From: a virus
Virus record (IMG/VR): IMGVR_UViG_3300009158_000243
Location: 1 to 20,883 of that record
Length of the DNA stretch: 20,883 bases
Direction: 5' to 3' (one strand)
The notes below the pieces were generated by a model. That model did not search any database and had not been told where the DNA came from. It worked only from the letters and a program-made list of their open reading frames with translations. How positions within the stretch are numbered: position 1 is the stretch's first letter; the number at the start of each line of letters is the position of its first letter. This document shows, piece after piece, positions 1-7,240 of the stretch. Both the position numbers and the translations under genes were made by a program.

Positions 1-202
1 AAATATAATTATTGAATTTGATGGTGTCTATTGGCATAATAAAAATAAAATAGATTCAGGCAAGACTGATAGAGAGAAGAAAAGAGATGAAATTCTTAAA
101 AAGAATAATTTTAAAGTTCTTCATGTAAATGAACTTGACTGGTATAAAAACCCAGAGGAAATAATAAACAAATGTATGACATTCATCTATAATAATCAGT
201 AA
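1..202 (+). CDS. Vsr-like free-standing homing endonuclease, C-terminal fragment (5' end outside window)
   Basis: The reading frame is open from base 2 to the TAA at 200-202, giving 66 visible residues. They begin NIIIEFDGVYWHN and continue with a basic helix (TDREKKRDEILKK), a strand (FKVLHVNE) and a closing helix. This is the end of the PD-(D/E)XK/Vsr-like fold used by phage homing endonucleases of the EDxHD type: an acidic strand followed by G-x-Y-W-H, then a basic helix and a strand. It sits directly before the C-half of a split-intein helicase gene and overlaps its start codon (TAATG at 200-204). Free-standing endonucleases lying between the two halves of a split-intein gene are a known arrangement in marine T4-like phages, so its likely role is spreading this gene break. 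Its N-terminus and catalytic set cannot be assessed here. Confidence 0.75.
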   Translation, partial: NIIIEFDGVYWHNKNKIDSGKTDREKKRDEILKKNNFKVLHVNELDWYKNPEEIINKCMTFIYNNQ

Positions 203-621
203 TGATAACACTAGAACAAATAACAGATTTCATAGAAGAAATGAATAATGATCTCTCTTCTCAAGTAGAAAGAAAATTTACCGAAACTTATGATGTTTCA
301 GATTATGAAGTCTGGACCCAGAATGGATGGATTAGTATTAAAAAAATAGGCAAAACCATTCCATATTTAAAATATAAGATTATAACAGAAAACTATGAAA
401 TAGAATGTGCAGATGACCATATTTTAATTGATTCTGAATGGGACCATATTTTTGCAAAAGATCTTAATAAAGACTCTAGACCTGATGGTATAATTACTGA
501 AAGCGGAGTTGAAATTGTAAGAGAAGTAATAAATACCGGTGAATATGAAGAAATGTTTGATATTGAATTAGATGAAGGCTCTAATCATCTTTTCTTTAGT
601 AATGGTATATTATCTCATAAT
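202..621 (+). other. Intein C-part (IntC, 140 residues, atypically split); splice junction N140/S141 at 621/622
   Basis: The common split inteins have a C-part of about 35-45 residues. Here the C-part is about 140 residues and already contains block B, so the missing N-part should be short: block A with the catalytic first residue, roughly 25 residues. This matches the atypical split class represented by AceL-TerL. The block B threonine of TxxH is replaced (ADDH at 70-73). No LAGLIDADG or HNH endonuclease lies between blocks B and F, so it is a mini-intein with the endonuclease supplied in trans by the preceding gene. The first ~30 residues (rich in Glu, Gln and Asn) look helical. Confidence 0.85.
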
Positions 622-1323
622 TCTATTTGGATGGCTAATGATGCAGCTAATTTCGTTAGAATGGGATATAATACAGTATATGTAACTGCTGAAATGTCAG
701 CAGTTAAGGTTTTAAAAAGAATAGGCTGCAACCTTCTTGGTATTTCGATGATGGATTATCAACAAAAGAGTGTTGATAGAGATTTTATGAAAAGAAGAAT
801 GGATAGAATATCAAATGGTTTAATGCCACCTGGTAAATTATTTGTAAAAGAATTTCCAACTAGTCAAGTTACTGTTATAGAAATAGAAAATTTTCTAAGA
901 AGTTTAGAAGAAAAACAGGGATTTAAATTAAAAGCTGTAATAATTGATTATATTAATATTTTATCAAATTATAGAAATCCTAACAGTGATCAAACTTATA
1001 TGAAAATAAAACAAATAGCAGAAGATCTTCGAGCAATGGCTGTTAGAAATAATTGGCTAATAGTTACAGCAACGCAGCTTAATAGAGGTGCATGGGATTC
1101 ATCTGAAGTAACAATGCAAAGTATTGCAGAGTCCGCAGGGCTTGCACATACTGCAGATACTATGTATGCAATTATACAAGATCAAATGATGCACTCGGCT
1201 AGAGAATATTGGCTAAAAGTATTAAAGATAAGAGATGGAGAAGGCAAAGGCACTAAATGTAGATTTACTATAGACTATAATCACATGAAGCTTTCTGAAA
1301 CTTCTGATTTAATTTCAAATTAG
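202..1323 (+). CDS. 41: C-terminal split intein fused to C-terminal part of T4 gp41-like replicative DNA helicase
   Basis: Residues 1-140 are the C-terminal part of an intein and residues 141-373 the C-terminal part of a gp41 (DnaB-family) helicase. Intein block B is seen at 65-75 (YEIECADDHIL, with H73), block F around 118-132, and block G ends in NGILSHN with H139-N140, followed by the +1 Ser141. The helicase part starts SIWMANDAAN, which aligns with T4 gp41 immediately after the GK of Walker A. Walker B (AVIIDY, 245-250), the TATQLNRGAWDSSEV segment (289-303) and IAESAGL (308-314) follow, all recognisable in T4 gp41. The start codon overlaps the preceding stop. The Walker A lysine and helicase N-domain must come from an N-half gene upstream of the window, joined by protein trans-splicing. 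The product would be the 5'-3' helicase of the phage replisome. Confidence 0.9.
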   Translation: MITLEQITDFIEEMNNDLSSQVERKFTETYDVSDYEVWTQNGWISIKKIGKTIPYLKYKIITENYEIECADDHILIDSEWDHIFAKDLNKDSRPDGIITESGVEIVREVINTGEYEEMFDIELDEGSNHLFFSNGILSHNSIWMANDAANFVRMGYNTVYVTAEMSAVKVLKRIGCNLLGISMMDYQQKSVDRDFMKRRMDRISNGLMPPGKLFVKEFPTSQVTVIEIENFLRSLEEKQGFKLKAVIIDYINILSNYRNPNSDQTYMKIKQIAEDLRAMAVRNNWLIVTATQLNRGAWDSSEVTMQSIAESAGLAHTADTMYAIIQDQMMHSAREYWLKVLKIRDGEGKGTKCRFTIDYNHMKLSETSDLISN

Positions 1324-1334
1324 AAAGAGTAAAA

Positions 1335-1437
1335 AACCTGTACCCTTGTAAAACTCGTATTAGCAATAATTATTAATTATTGTAAGATAAGCAGGTTAGG
1401 TCTGAAATAAAGGGGTATTAGAATAAGACCATTTTTT
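1335..1437 (+). ncRNA. Candidate structured RNA or terminator in the spacer after gp41
   Basis: This lies in the longest spacer of the window (1324-1455). Stem 1 pairs AACCTG (1335-1340) with CAGGTT (1392-1397). Inside it is a hairpin made by the near-perfect palindrome at 1364-1382 (CAATAATTA/TAATTATTG). Stem 3 pairs GGTCT (1399-1403) with AGACC (1426-1430) and is followed by six T at 1432-1437. TACCCTT (1341-1347) can pair with AGGGGTA (1411-1417) in the stem 3 loop, with one G-U pair, giving a pseudoknot. It may be a terminator with a long loop, a cis-regulatory RNA for the next gene, or chance pairing in AT-rich DNA. It matches no family I recognise. Confidence 0.35.
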
Positions 1438-1455
1438 AAAAATTATGATACATTT

Positions 1456-1920
1456 ATGATAGAAAAAAAAATAAATGAAAATCTTTTAAAAATTGATAAG
1501 ATTTTTGATAACACGTATGGTGATGTAGATTATGAACAACAAAATAAAGCTAATTTTGTAGTTGATAGTACTTTTCATTCATACGAGAATCTTGAAGAAA
1601 CATTGCAGGATGTAATTGTTTTTAAACAGATACATGATCTAATAGAAAACTCAAGATTTTCTACTAAACATTTAAGTGGAGATAAAATAAAATACAGAAA
1701 ATTAAATAAATTTGAAATTAATGAAGTATATGAATATATTTCATCTAATATATTAAATATTAGAAAAATAGATATTTTTTCTCATCTTACTGATTATTTT
1801 GATATTACTTCTAATAAATTTTATTCATCTTTATCGAATGTTTATAAAAATGAATTAATTAATGAACTTGATAAAATTACTAACGTTTTAGAAAAGAAAA
1901 ATATTAAAAAATTATTCTAA
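1456..1920 (+). CDS. Hypothetical protein, 154 residues
   Basis: I do not recognise this protein. It is soluble, charged (many Lys, Glu, Asp and Asn) and predicted mostly helical, with no signal peptide, membrane segment or cysteines. Its second half (from about residue 85, LNKFEINEVYEYISSN) looks like a compact helical domain, and it ends in a basic tail, KKNIKKLF. It lies between the helicase gene and the recombination genes and is coupled to the next gene by a TAATG overlap at 1918-1922, which suggests a role in phage DNA metabolism or transcription. The ATG at 1456 follows the structured spacer and has no Shine-Dalgarno sequence. Confidence 0.75.
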   Translation: MIEKKINENLLKIDKIFDNTYGDVDYEQQNKANFVVDSTFHSYENLEETLQDVIVFKQIHDLIENSRFSTKHLSGDKIKYRKLNKFEINEVYEYISSNILNIRKIDIFSHLTDYFDITSNKFYSSLSNVYKNELINELDKITNVLEKKNIKKLF

Positions 1921-3488
1921 TGAAATTTAAAGAATTAACTGAAGAAGATATTCAAAAAATAGCTTACATATACTATGATAAAGAAAAATCCTATGATGAT
2001 AGGATGAATGCAATAAGTGCTTTTATAGATAAATCTAAAAGAACTGTACATACTTGGATGTCTAAATTAGGCATACAAGAAAAAGTTGAGTGTGACTCTT
2101 TACAGTATAAAGAAGCTCGTAATAGAAAATTTGATAAGAAAAAAAATAAATTCATTATAACATGGGCGCAAAACAATACACCAGTACATGATGCTTTTAT
2201 TTCTAATATTGAGGCATACGCACTTAGTATAAATGCAAGTATTCATGTTATTGCTGGAAGATATAAAAATCCTACATCTATTTTTACAGACTCTGAAGAA
2301 ATATGGTCTAGCAGAATAACTTCTTATTTAGATGCCAATCGACATAAAATTCATAAATATATGTGGATAATGTCAGATGTTAAAATTCAACCAACTGCGG
2401 TAAATCCAATGACAGGTTTGCAAGGTATAACCGGAATTAATTCATGTATTTTTGGTTCTCCTAAAGTACATTTAGAAATGATCCCAGTTTTACATGATTG
2501 TGTTCCTAAAATGATGATGACTACCGGCGCATGTACTAGAAAAAATTATACAGATTCTAAAGCCGGCAAGAAAGGTGAATTTCATCATACATTAGGGTTT
2601 GTTATAGTAGAAATTAAAGATGATGAAGTATTTTTTTCTCGTCAAGTTACAGCAGATGATAATGGAGATTTTCATGATTTATATCATCATGTTAAATATG
2701 ATACTATTGCTAAGGAAAGTAAAATTAATAAAATTAATAAAATTTCAGGCATAGTTTTAGGAGATATTCATTACGGTCAACATGATGAACATGTCATAAA
2801 TGAAACATTAAAACTAATTAAAAAACTCAATCCTGAGAATGTAATTCTACATGATGTATTTGATGGTTTTTCTATTAATCATCATGAGCTTAACGACCCT
2901 TTTATACAATTTAAAAAAGAAAATGATGGAACTAATTCGCTTAAAGATGAAATAGAAGTAATGTTAAATGGATTGGAAGCTTTTAAAGATTATAATGTTT
3001 CAATCGTAAGAAGCAATCATGATGATTTTTTAGATAGATGGTTAAAAAATACTGATTGGAGAAAAGCAAATACAATGAAAAATTCCATAGAGTATATGGA
3101 ATATAGTTGGCTTCTTCTTAAAAATGCAGCACCGAATGGCATTATTCCATTTTTAATTAGGGGAAAATATCCTAAGATGAAGACGTTAAATAGAAATGAT
3201 AGTTTAATCATAAATGGCTGGGAAGTTGCACAACATGGCGATATAGGTTCTAATGGTTCTAGAGGTTCTCTTTTGCAGTTTAGAAAATTAAATACTAAAA
3301 TTATAGTAGGTCACTATCACTCACCAGAAAGAAAAGATGGAGCTTTATCAGTAGGTACTTCAACCAAGCTTAGGGTAAATTATAATCAAGGACCTAGTTC
3401 ATGGTTACATTCTCATGTTATTATACATACTGATGGCAAAGCGCAACATATTAATTTTTTAAATGGACATTTTACAACTTTTAAATGA
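1920..3488 (+). CDS. Metallophosphoesterase resembling phage T5 A1 (DNA degradation protein)
   Basis: The 522-residue protein has a small helical N-terminus resembling a helix-turn-helix (about 5-52). A conserved middle region follows, containing ITWAQNNTPVH (80-90) and GRYKNPTS (113-120), as in T5 A1-type proteins. The C-terminal calcineurin-like phosphoesterase domain shows GDIHYG (281-286, D282 and H284), HDVFDG (311-316), SNHDD (365-369), QHGD (438-441) and GHYH (464-467). These five metal-binding motifs are intact, although the usual GD and GNHD are written HD and SNHD. T5 A1 is needed for host DNA breakdown, so a nuclease role early in infection is inferred. Its start overlaps the previous stop (TAATG) and its stop overlaps the gp47 start (ATGA at 3485-3488). 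Confidence 0.75.
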   Translation: MKFKELTEEDIQKIAYIYYDKEKSYDDRMNAISAFIDKSKRTVHTWMSKLGIQEKVECDSLQYKEARNRKFDKKKNKFIITWAQNNTPVHDAFISNIEAYALSINASIHVIAGRYKNPTSIFTDSEEIWSSRITSYLDANRHKIHKYMWIMSDVKIQPTAVNPMTGLQGITGINSCIFGSPKVHLEMIPVLHDCVPKMMMTTGACTRKNYTDSKAGKKGEFHHTLGFVIVEIKDDEVFFSRQVTADDNGDFHDLYHHVKYDTIAKESKINKINKISGIVLGDIHYGQHDEHVINETLKLIKKLNPENVILHDVFDGFSINHHELNDPFIQFKKENDGTNSLKDEIEVMLNGLEAFKDYNVSIVRSNHDDFLDRWLKNTDWRKANTMKNSIEYMEYSWLLLKNAAPNGIIPFLIRGKYPKMKTLNRNDSLIINGWEVAQHGDIGSNGSRGSLLQFRKLNTKIIVGHYHSPERKDGALSVGTSTKLRVNYNQGPSSWLHSHVIIHTDGKAQHINFLNGHFTTFK

Positions 3489-4561
3489 AAATACAAGCAA
3501 CCAGAATTATAATGACCTCTGATTGGCATTTCGGGGTTAGATCTAACAATTTAGAATGGTTTGAAATAGCTAAAGACTATTTTGATAATTTTTTTATACC
3601 TTGGCTAGATCAAAATATGAAAAAAGGTGATGTTTTTTATTGTTTAGGTGATGTCTTTGATAATAGACAAAATTTAAATCTAATGATAGCCAGTTACGCT
3701 ATAGATTTATTTGAAAAAATAGCTAAAAAAATACCAGTTTATATAATAGTTGGTAACCATGACATCTATAAAAAAAATTCTAATGAAATTTCTTCAGTTG
3801 ATATATTAAAAAATATACAAGGTGTTACCATTTATAAAGAACCTGAAATACATGAATTTAAAAATAGCAGATGTCTTCTTATGCCTTGGAGAAGAGATAA
3901 GATTCATGAAAAAGAAACTTTAGCTCTGTATTCTAACATAGACTATGTATTTTGTCATTCAGAAGTAAGTGGTATCAGAGTTAATTCAAATCCTCATGTT
4001 ATACATGAAGGTGGTAATAGTTCTCAAATTTATAATGGATATAAAGGTATGTATTCAGGACATATTCATTATTCTCAAAAAAATAAAAATGTTACTTTTG
4101 TTGGTAATATTTTTCAAATGAATAGATCGGATAGAAATAATCCTAAAGGTATCTGGACTTTAGAACCTGATACTATGGTAGAAACTTTTTTTGAAAATAA
4201 GCATTCTCCTAGATTTTTAAAATTTAATATTGAAAATCTTTATGATAAAACTATTGAAGAATTAAAAAATGAATTTAATAATAATTTTGTAGATATTAAA
4301 GTTGATAGAAATAATTTTTCAGATTATAATATGAGTTTATTATTAAATCTCTTAGAAGGCTCAGCTAGAAGTATCCAAATGGAGATATTTGAAAAAGATG
4401 AAAATATATCTATTCTCGAAGAAGAAAACAATGATTATGATATTATGAATATTTCTTTAAGGTTTATAGAGTCTTCTAATTATGATAAAAAAATTAAACA
4501 AAAACTGATTAAATCAATTGACTCACTATATCAAAAAGTAAATAAGAATGAAAATATCTAG
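3485..4561 (+). CDS. 47: gp47-like recombination nuclease subunit (SbcD/Mre11 family)
   Basis: This 358-residue calcineurin-like nuclease carries the Mre11/SbcD motif series: SDWHFG (12-17, D13 and H15), GDVFDNRQ (55-62), GNHD (90-93), CHSEV (157-161) and GHIHY (192-196). T4 gp47 is about 340 residues and forms a complex with gp46 that processes DNA ends for recombination-dependent replication and takes part in host DNA degradation. The C-terminal third (about 230-358) is the less conserved capping and partner-binding part. Its gene overlaps gp46 by 14 bases, and the usual 47-46 order is kept, which supports co-translation of the two subunits. Confidence 0.92.
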   Translation: MKIQATRIIMTSDWHFGVRSNNLEWFEIAKDYFDNFFIPWLDQNMKKGDVFYCLGDVFDNRQNLNLMIASYAIDLFEKIAKKIPVYIIVGNHDIYKKNSNEISSVDILKNIQGVTIYKEPEIHEFKNSRCLLMPWRRDKIHEKETLALYSNIDYVFCHSEVSGIRVNSNPHVIHEGGNSSQIYNGYKGMYSGHIHYSQKNKNVTFVGNIFQMNRSDRNNPKGIWTLEPDTMVETFFENKHSPRFLKFNIENLYDKTIEELKNEFNNNFVDIKVDRNNFSDYNMSLLLNLLEGSARSIQMEIFEKDENISILEEENNDYDIMNISLRFIESSNYDKKIKQKLIKSIDSLYQKVNKNENI

Positions 4562-6215
4562 AGTAGAATTTCGTAATTTTGCATCGTATGGAAATAGAAT
4601 TCAGTCAATAGATATGGAATCTGAAGGCTGTCTTCATTTAATTACAGGTAATAATGGTAATGGTAAATCGACATTAGCAAATATTATTAAATTTTTATGT
4701 TATGGTAAAGTTGATGGTTTTACTAATTCTGATTTACCTAATAGAATTAATAAAGAATTATGGGGTAAAATTTATTTAGAAGCTAAAAATAAAAAAGTTG
4801 AAATAGAAAGAGGTATATCTCCATCTATATTTAAAGTTAAAATAGATGGTGTTGATTTTGATCAAGCTGGAAAAAATAATGTACAAGACTATCTAGAAGA
4901 AGAACTTTTTGGTATTAGTGCAAATGTATTTAAAAATCTTATCATTCTCTCTATAAATGATTTTAAATCATTTTTAACAATGTCACCGAGTGATAAAAAA
5001 ATGATAGTAGATAAAATATTTGGATTTTCAATTATTAATCAGATGCTTGACATTGTTAAAAAAGATAAAAGAGAAATTAAATCAAATATTAAATCAATTG
5101 AAGATGAATTAGGAACTATCTCAGAGTCTATTATATCAACTCAGAAAAAATTAGATTTTTTAGAAAAAAATGCTAAAGAACAAAATTTAGAAAAAGTAGA
5201 AAATTTAAAAAATGCATTACAGGAATTATCTGAAAGCAAGAAAAAATTAGAAAGCGCAAAAGAATCGATAAAAAAACAACAATTAGAAAAAGAATCTAGT
5301 CTAAGAGAAGATAGAAGAAATTTAATAAATAGAGAATCCAATAAAAAAAAATTAGAAAAAGAATTGGAGCTATTTAAAAAAGAAAAATGTCCAACATGTC
5401 ACGCTGACTTAAGTTCCAGTTTTCATCAAGATTTAAAATATCAAATAGAAGAAGAAAAAAATAATAATGAAAAAATACTTAAAGATATTCACAGTAAAGT
5501 AAATTTAGTTGAAAATGAAATTAAATCAATTAGAATTAAAGAAAATCAAGTTGGTACTAAAATTACTCAGCTATTAGTAAAAATTCAAAATTTTAAAAAT
5601 GAATTAATTGAACTTACTAAAAAAATGGATAAAGGTGAATATAAAGAATTTAAGTCACTGGTAGAAGAATTTAAAGAAAAAGAAAAAGAAAAAAATATTA
5701 AAAAGAATGATGTTATAGCAGATGAACAATATATTTCTATATTAGAAAATATGTTAGGCGAAGACGGCGTTAAAAATATAGCTATGAAAATGATTATACC
5801 ATCATTAAATGCTAATATTTTACAAATGTCTAAACAATTAGGACTTCATTTTAATATTGCATTTAACAACAAATTTGAATCAGTCATCACTCATTTAGGA
5901 GAAGAAATAAATCCAAGAACATTAAGTACAGGCGAAAGAAAGAAGGTAGATTTTTCAATTATTATAGCCTTAATTAAAATGATGAAAATTAGATTCCCTA
6001 CGCTAAATGTTCTTTTTCTTGATGAAATTTTTAGTTCCATTGACAGTGACGGTGTTTATCATATTTTAGAAATTTTACATCGCGCAATCAAAGAAATAAA
6101 AATGAATGCATTCGTAATTAATCATACAGTTTTGCCTAATGAACTTTTTGATAAAAAAATAGAAATAACAAAAGATTCAGGATTTAGTGAATTATCAATA
6201 GAATATATACATTAA
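4548..6215 (+). CDS. 46: gp46-like recombination ATPase subunit (SbcC/Rad50 family)
   Basis: The 555-residue protein has the Rad50/SbcC layout. An N-terminal ATPase half contains Walker A GNNGNGKST (34-42). A long charged coiled coil (about 170-400) is interrupted by the zinc-hook CPTC (281-284). The C-terminal ATPase half contains the ABC signature LSTGERKK (459-466) and Walker B VLFLDE (488-493). The length is close to T4 gp46 (about 560). It would dimerise through the hook and drive the gp47 nuclease. All key residues are present. It starts inside the gp47 gene. Nothing seen after it marks a terminator; the next gene begins 33 bases on. Confidence 0.94.
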   Translation: MKISRVEFRNFASYGNRIQSIDMESEGCLHLITGNNGNGKSTLANIIKFLCYGKVDGFTNSDLPNRINKELWGKIYLEAKNKKVEIERGISPSIFKVKIDGVDFDQAGKNNVQDYLEEELFGISANVFKNLIILSINDFKSFLTMSPSDKKMIVDKIFGFSIINQMLDIVKKDKREIKSNIKSIEDELGTISESIISTQKKLDFLEKNAKEQNLEKVENLKNALQELSESKKKLESAKESIKKQQLEKESSLREDRRNLINRESNKKKLEKELELFKKEKCPTCHADLSSSFHQDLKYQIEEEKNNNEKILKDIHSKVNLVENEIKSIRIKENQVGTKITQLLVKIQNFKNELIELTKKMDKGEYKEFKSLVEEFKEKEKEKNIKKNDVIADEQYISILENMLGEDGVKNIAMKMIIPSLNANILQMSKQLGLHFNIAFNNKFESVITHLGEEINPRTLSTGERKKVDFSIIIALIKMMKIRFPTLNVLFLDEIFSSIDSDGVYHILEILHRAIKEIKMNAFVINHTVLPNELFDKKIEITKDSGFSELSIEYIH

Positions 6216-6248
6216 ATTAAATTTAGATATATAAAATAAAAATAAAAG

Positions 6249-7193
6249 GTGTCAATTTATAATGCAGAATATAATAAAGATTTATCTTACTCTAGACATA
6301 TTATTGTAGCATTTTTGCAGGAATTATCTGATAGAGTGTATTGGTATAATGTAATAGATGAAGATTCAAAAATAAAAATCAACGTTCCATTCTATTATTC
6401 AGTAACAGGCCAAGAAAGATTTCTTCTTGATAATTTCTTGTTTGATAATTTAGAAGAAGGCAAAGCTATAGGTGATTATGAAAAGATACCAAGAGGTATA
6501 GTTCAACTTGATTCTTTAGCTATAGATTCTGAATCTTTAATTAATAAATTTGTTAGAACTCAGATTATAAGACCATATCAAGGACAGTTAAAAACATTTG
6601 CATTATTAACTCAGGCGATTCCAGTTATTTTTAATTTTACTACTACTGTAATAGTATCTAATACTATTGAACTTTTTAAAGCAAGTGAAGCTTTAATTAG
6701 TTCGCTATATAAAAATAATATTTTTTATGTAGATTATGGAGGTTTTCAAGCTCAATCTACTTTTCAACTTCCACCTGATTTTGATAAAGAACAGCTTTTT
6801 GAATACACTTTTAATGATAGAAAAGAATATAAAATATCATTTACTCTTGAAGTCAGAAGCTTTTTTTATATATTTGAAGGCGGCCTTCAATTGGCAGAAA
6901 TACCTATGAAGGTAGTTGAAAGTTCCAACAATTCAAAATTAGCAGGAGTTGGTCTTTATTATGGCGATGGCATTTATTTTGGAAATGTGATGGAAAGTAT
7001 TATAAGTACTATAGATGATTATAGAAAAGCACCATATAGTTCTATAGAAAGTAATACTGACTATAATAATTTATCAGACACTGATGGCATTTCACCAACA
7101 GGGCCTATTTATTCTGAAACTATTATAACATCCAATGATATAAGTAATACAGAATCTTTAATTAGTAAAAAATATAGAAATAGTGATATATAA
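6249..7193 (+). CDS. 15: Probable tail completion / sheath-stabilising protein, gp15-like
   Basis: The protein has 314 residues. The pattern matches T4 gp15 along its length: an N-terminal Y-N and helix; KINVPFYYS (compare RVPITYAS); KIPRGIVQLDSLAID (compare ILPRINLHLVDFSYN); PVIFNFTTTVIVSNTIELFKASEALI (in the place of PIKMIYELSIFTRY and the following helix); and YKISFTLEVRSFFYI (compare IEWSLTFEVNGWMY). T4 gp15 caps the tail tube and sheath and joins the tail to the head. The start is taken as GTG at 6249 because an in-frame TAA lies at 6243-6245 and no upstream ATG exists; it also gives an N-terminus like gp15. The extra C-terminus (from about 255) is Ser/Thr/Asn-rich. The call rests on remembered family patterns, so it is moderate. 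Confidence 0.55.
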   Translation: MSIYNAEYNKDLSYSRHIIVAFLQELSDRVYWYNVIDEDSKIKINVPFYYSVTGQERFLLDNFLFDNLEEGKAIGDYEKIPRGIVQLDSLAIDSESLINKFVRTQIIRPYQGQLKTFALLTQAIPVIFNFTTTVIVSNTIELFKASEALISSLYKNNIFYVDYGGFQAQSTFQLPPDFDKEQLFEYTFNDRKEYKISFTLEVRSFFYIFEGGLQLAEIPMKVVESSNNSKLAGVGLYYGDGIYFGNVMESIISTIDDYRKAPYSSIESNTDYNNLSDTDGISPTGPIYSETIITSNDISNTESLISKKYRNSDI

Positions 7194-7196
7194 ATA
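7189..7196 (+). promoter_or_regulatory. T4-type late promoter box TATAAATA
   Basis: This is a perfect match to the T4 late consensus, overlapping the stop codon of the preceding gene and 45 bases before the ATG at 7241. Transcription would start about six bases after the box, leaving a leader of roughly 40 bases. A gp55-like late sigma gene lies in the same window. In DNA this AT-rich an eight-base match alone is weak, but the placement is good. Confidence 0.5.
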
Positions 7197-7240
7197 TAAT
7201 CTTTAAAAATAAGATATATAAATTTAAAAATAGTTAAAAA

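Noticed and set aside
622-1323. The helicase part as a truncated pseudogene
   Set aside because: It begins precisely at an intein splice junction within Walker A and keeps Walker B and later motifs, so it is half of a split gene rather than decay.
1335-1430. A tRNA or group I intron in the 1324-1455 spacer
   Set aside because: There is no acceptor/T-arm pattern with TTCRA and no intron core; the pairings fit neither.
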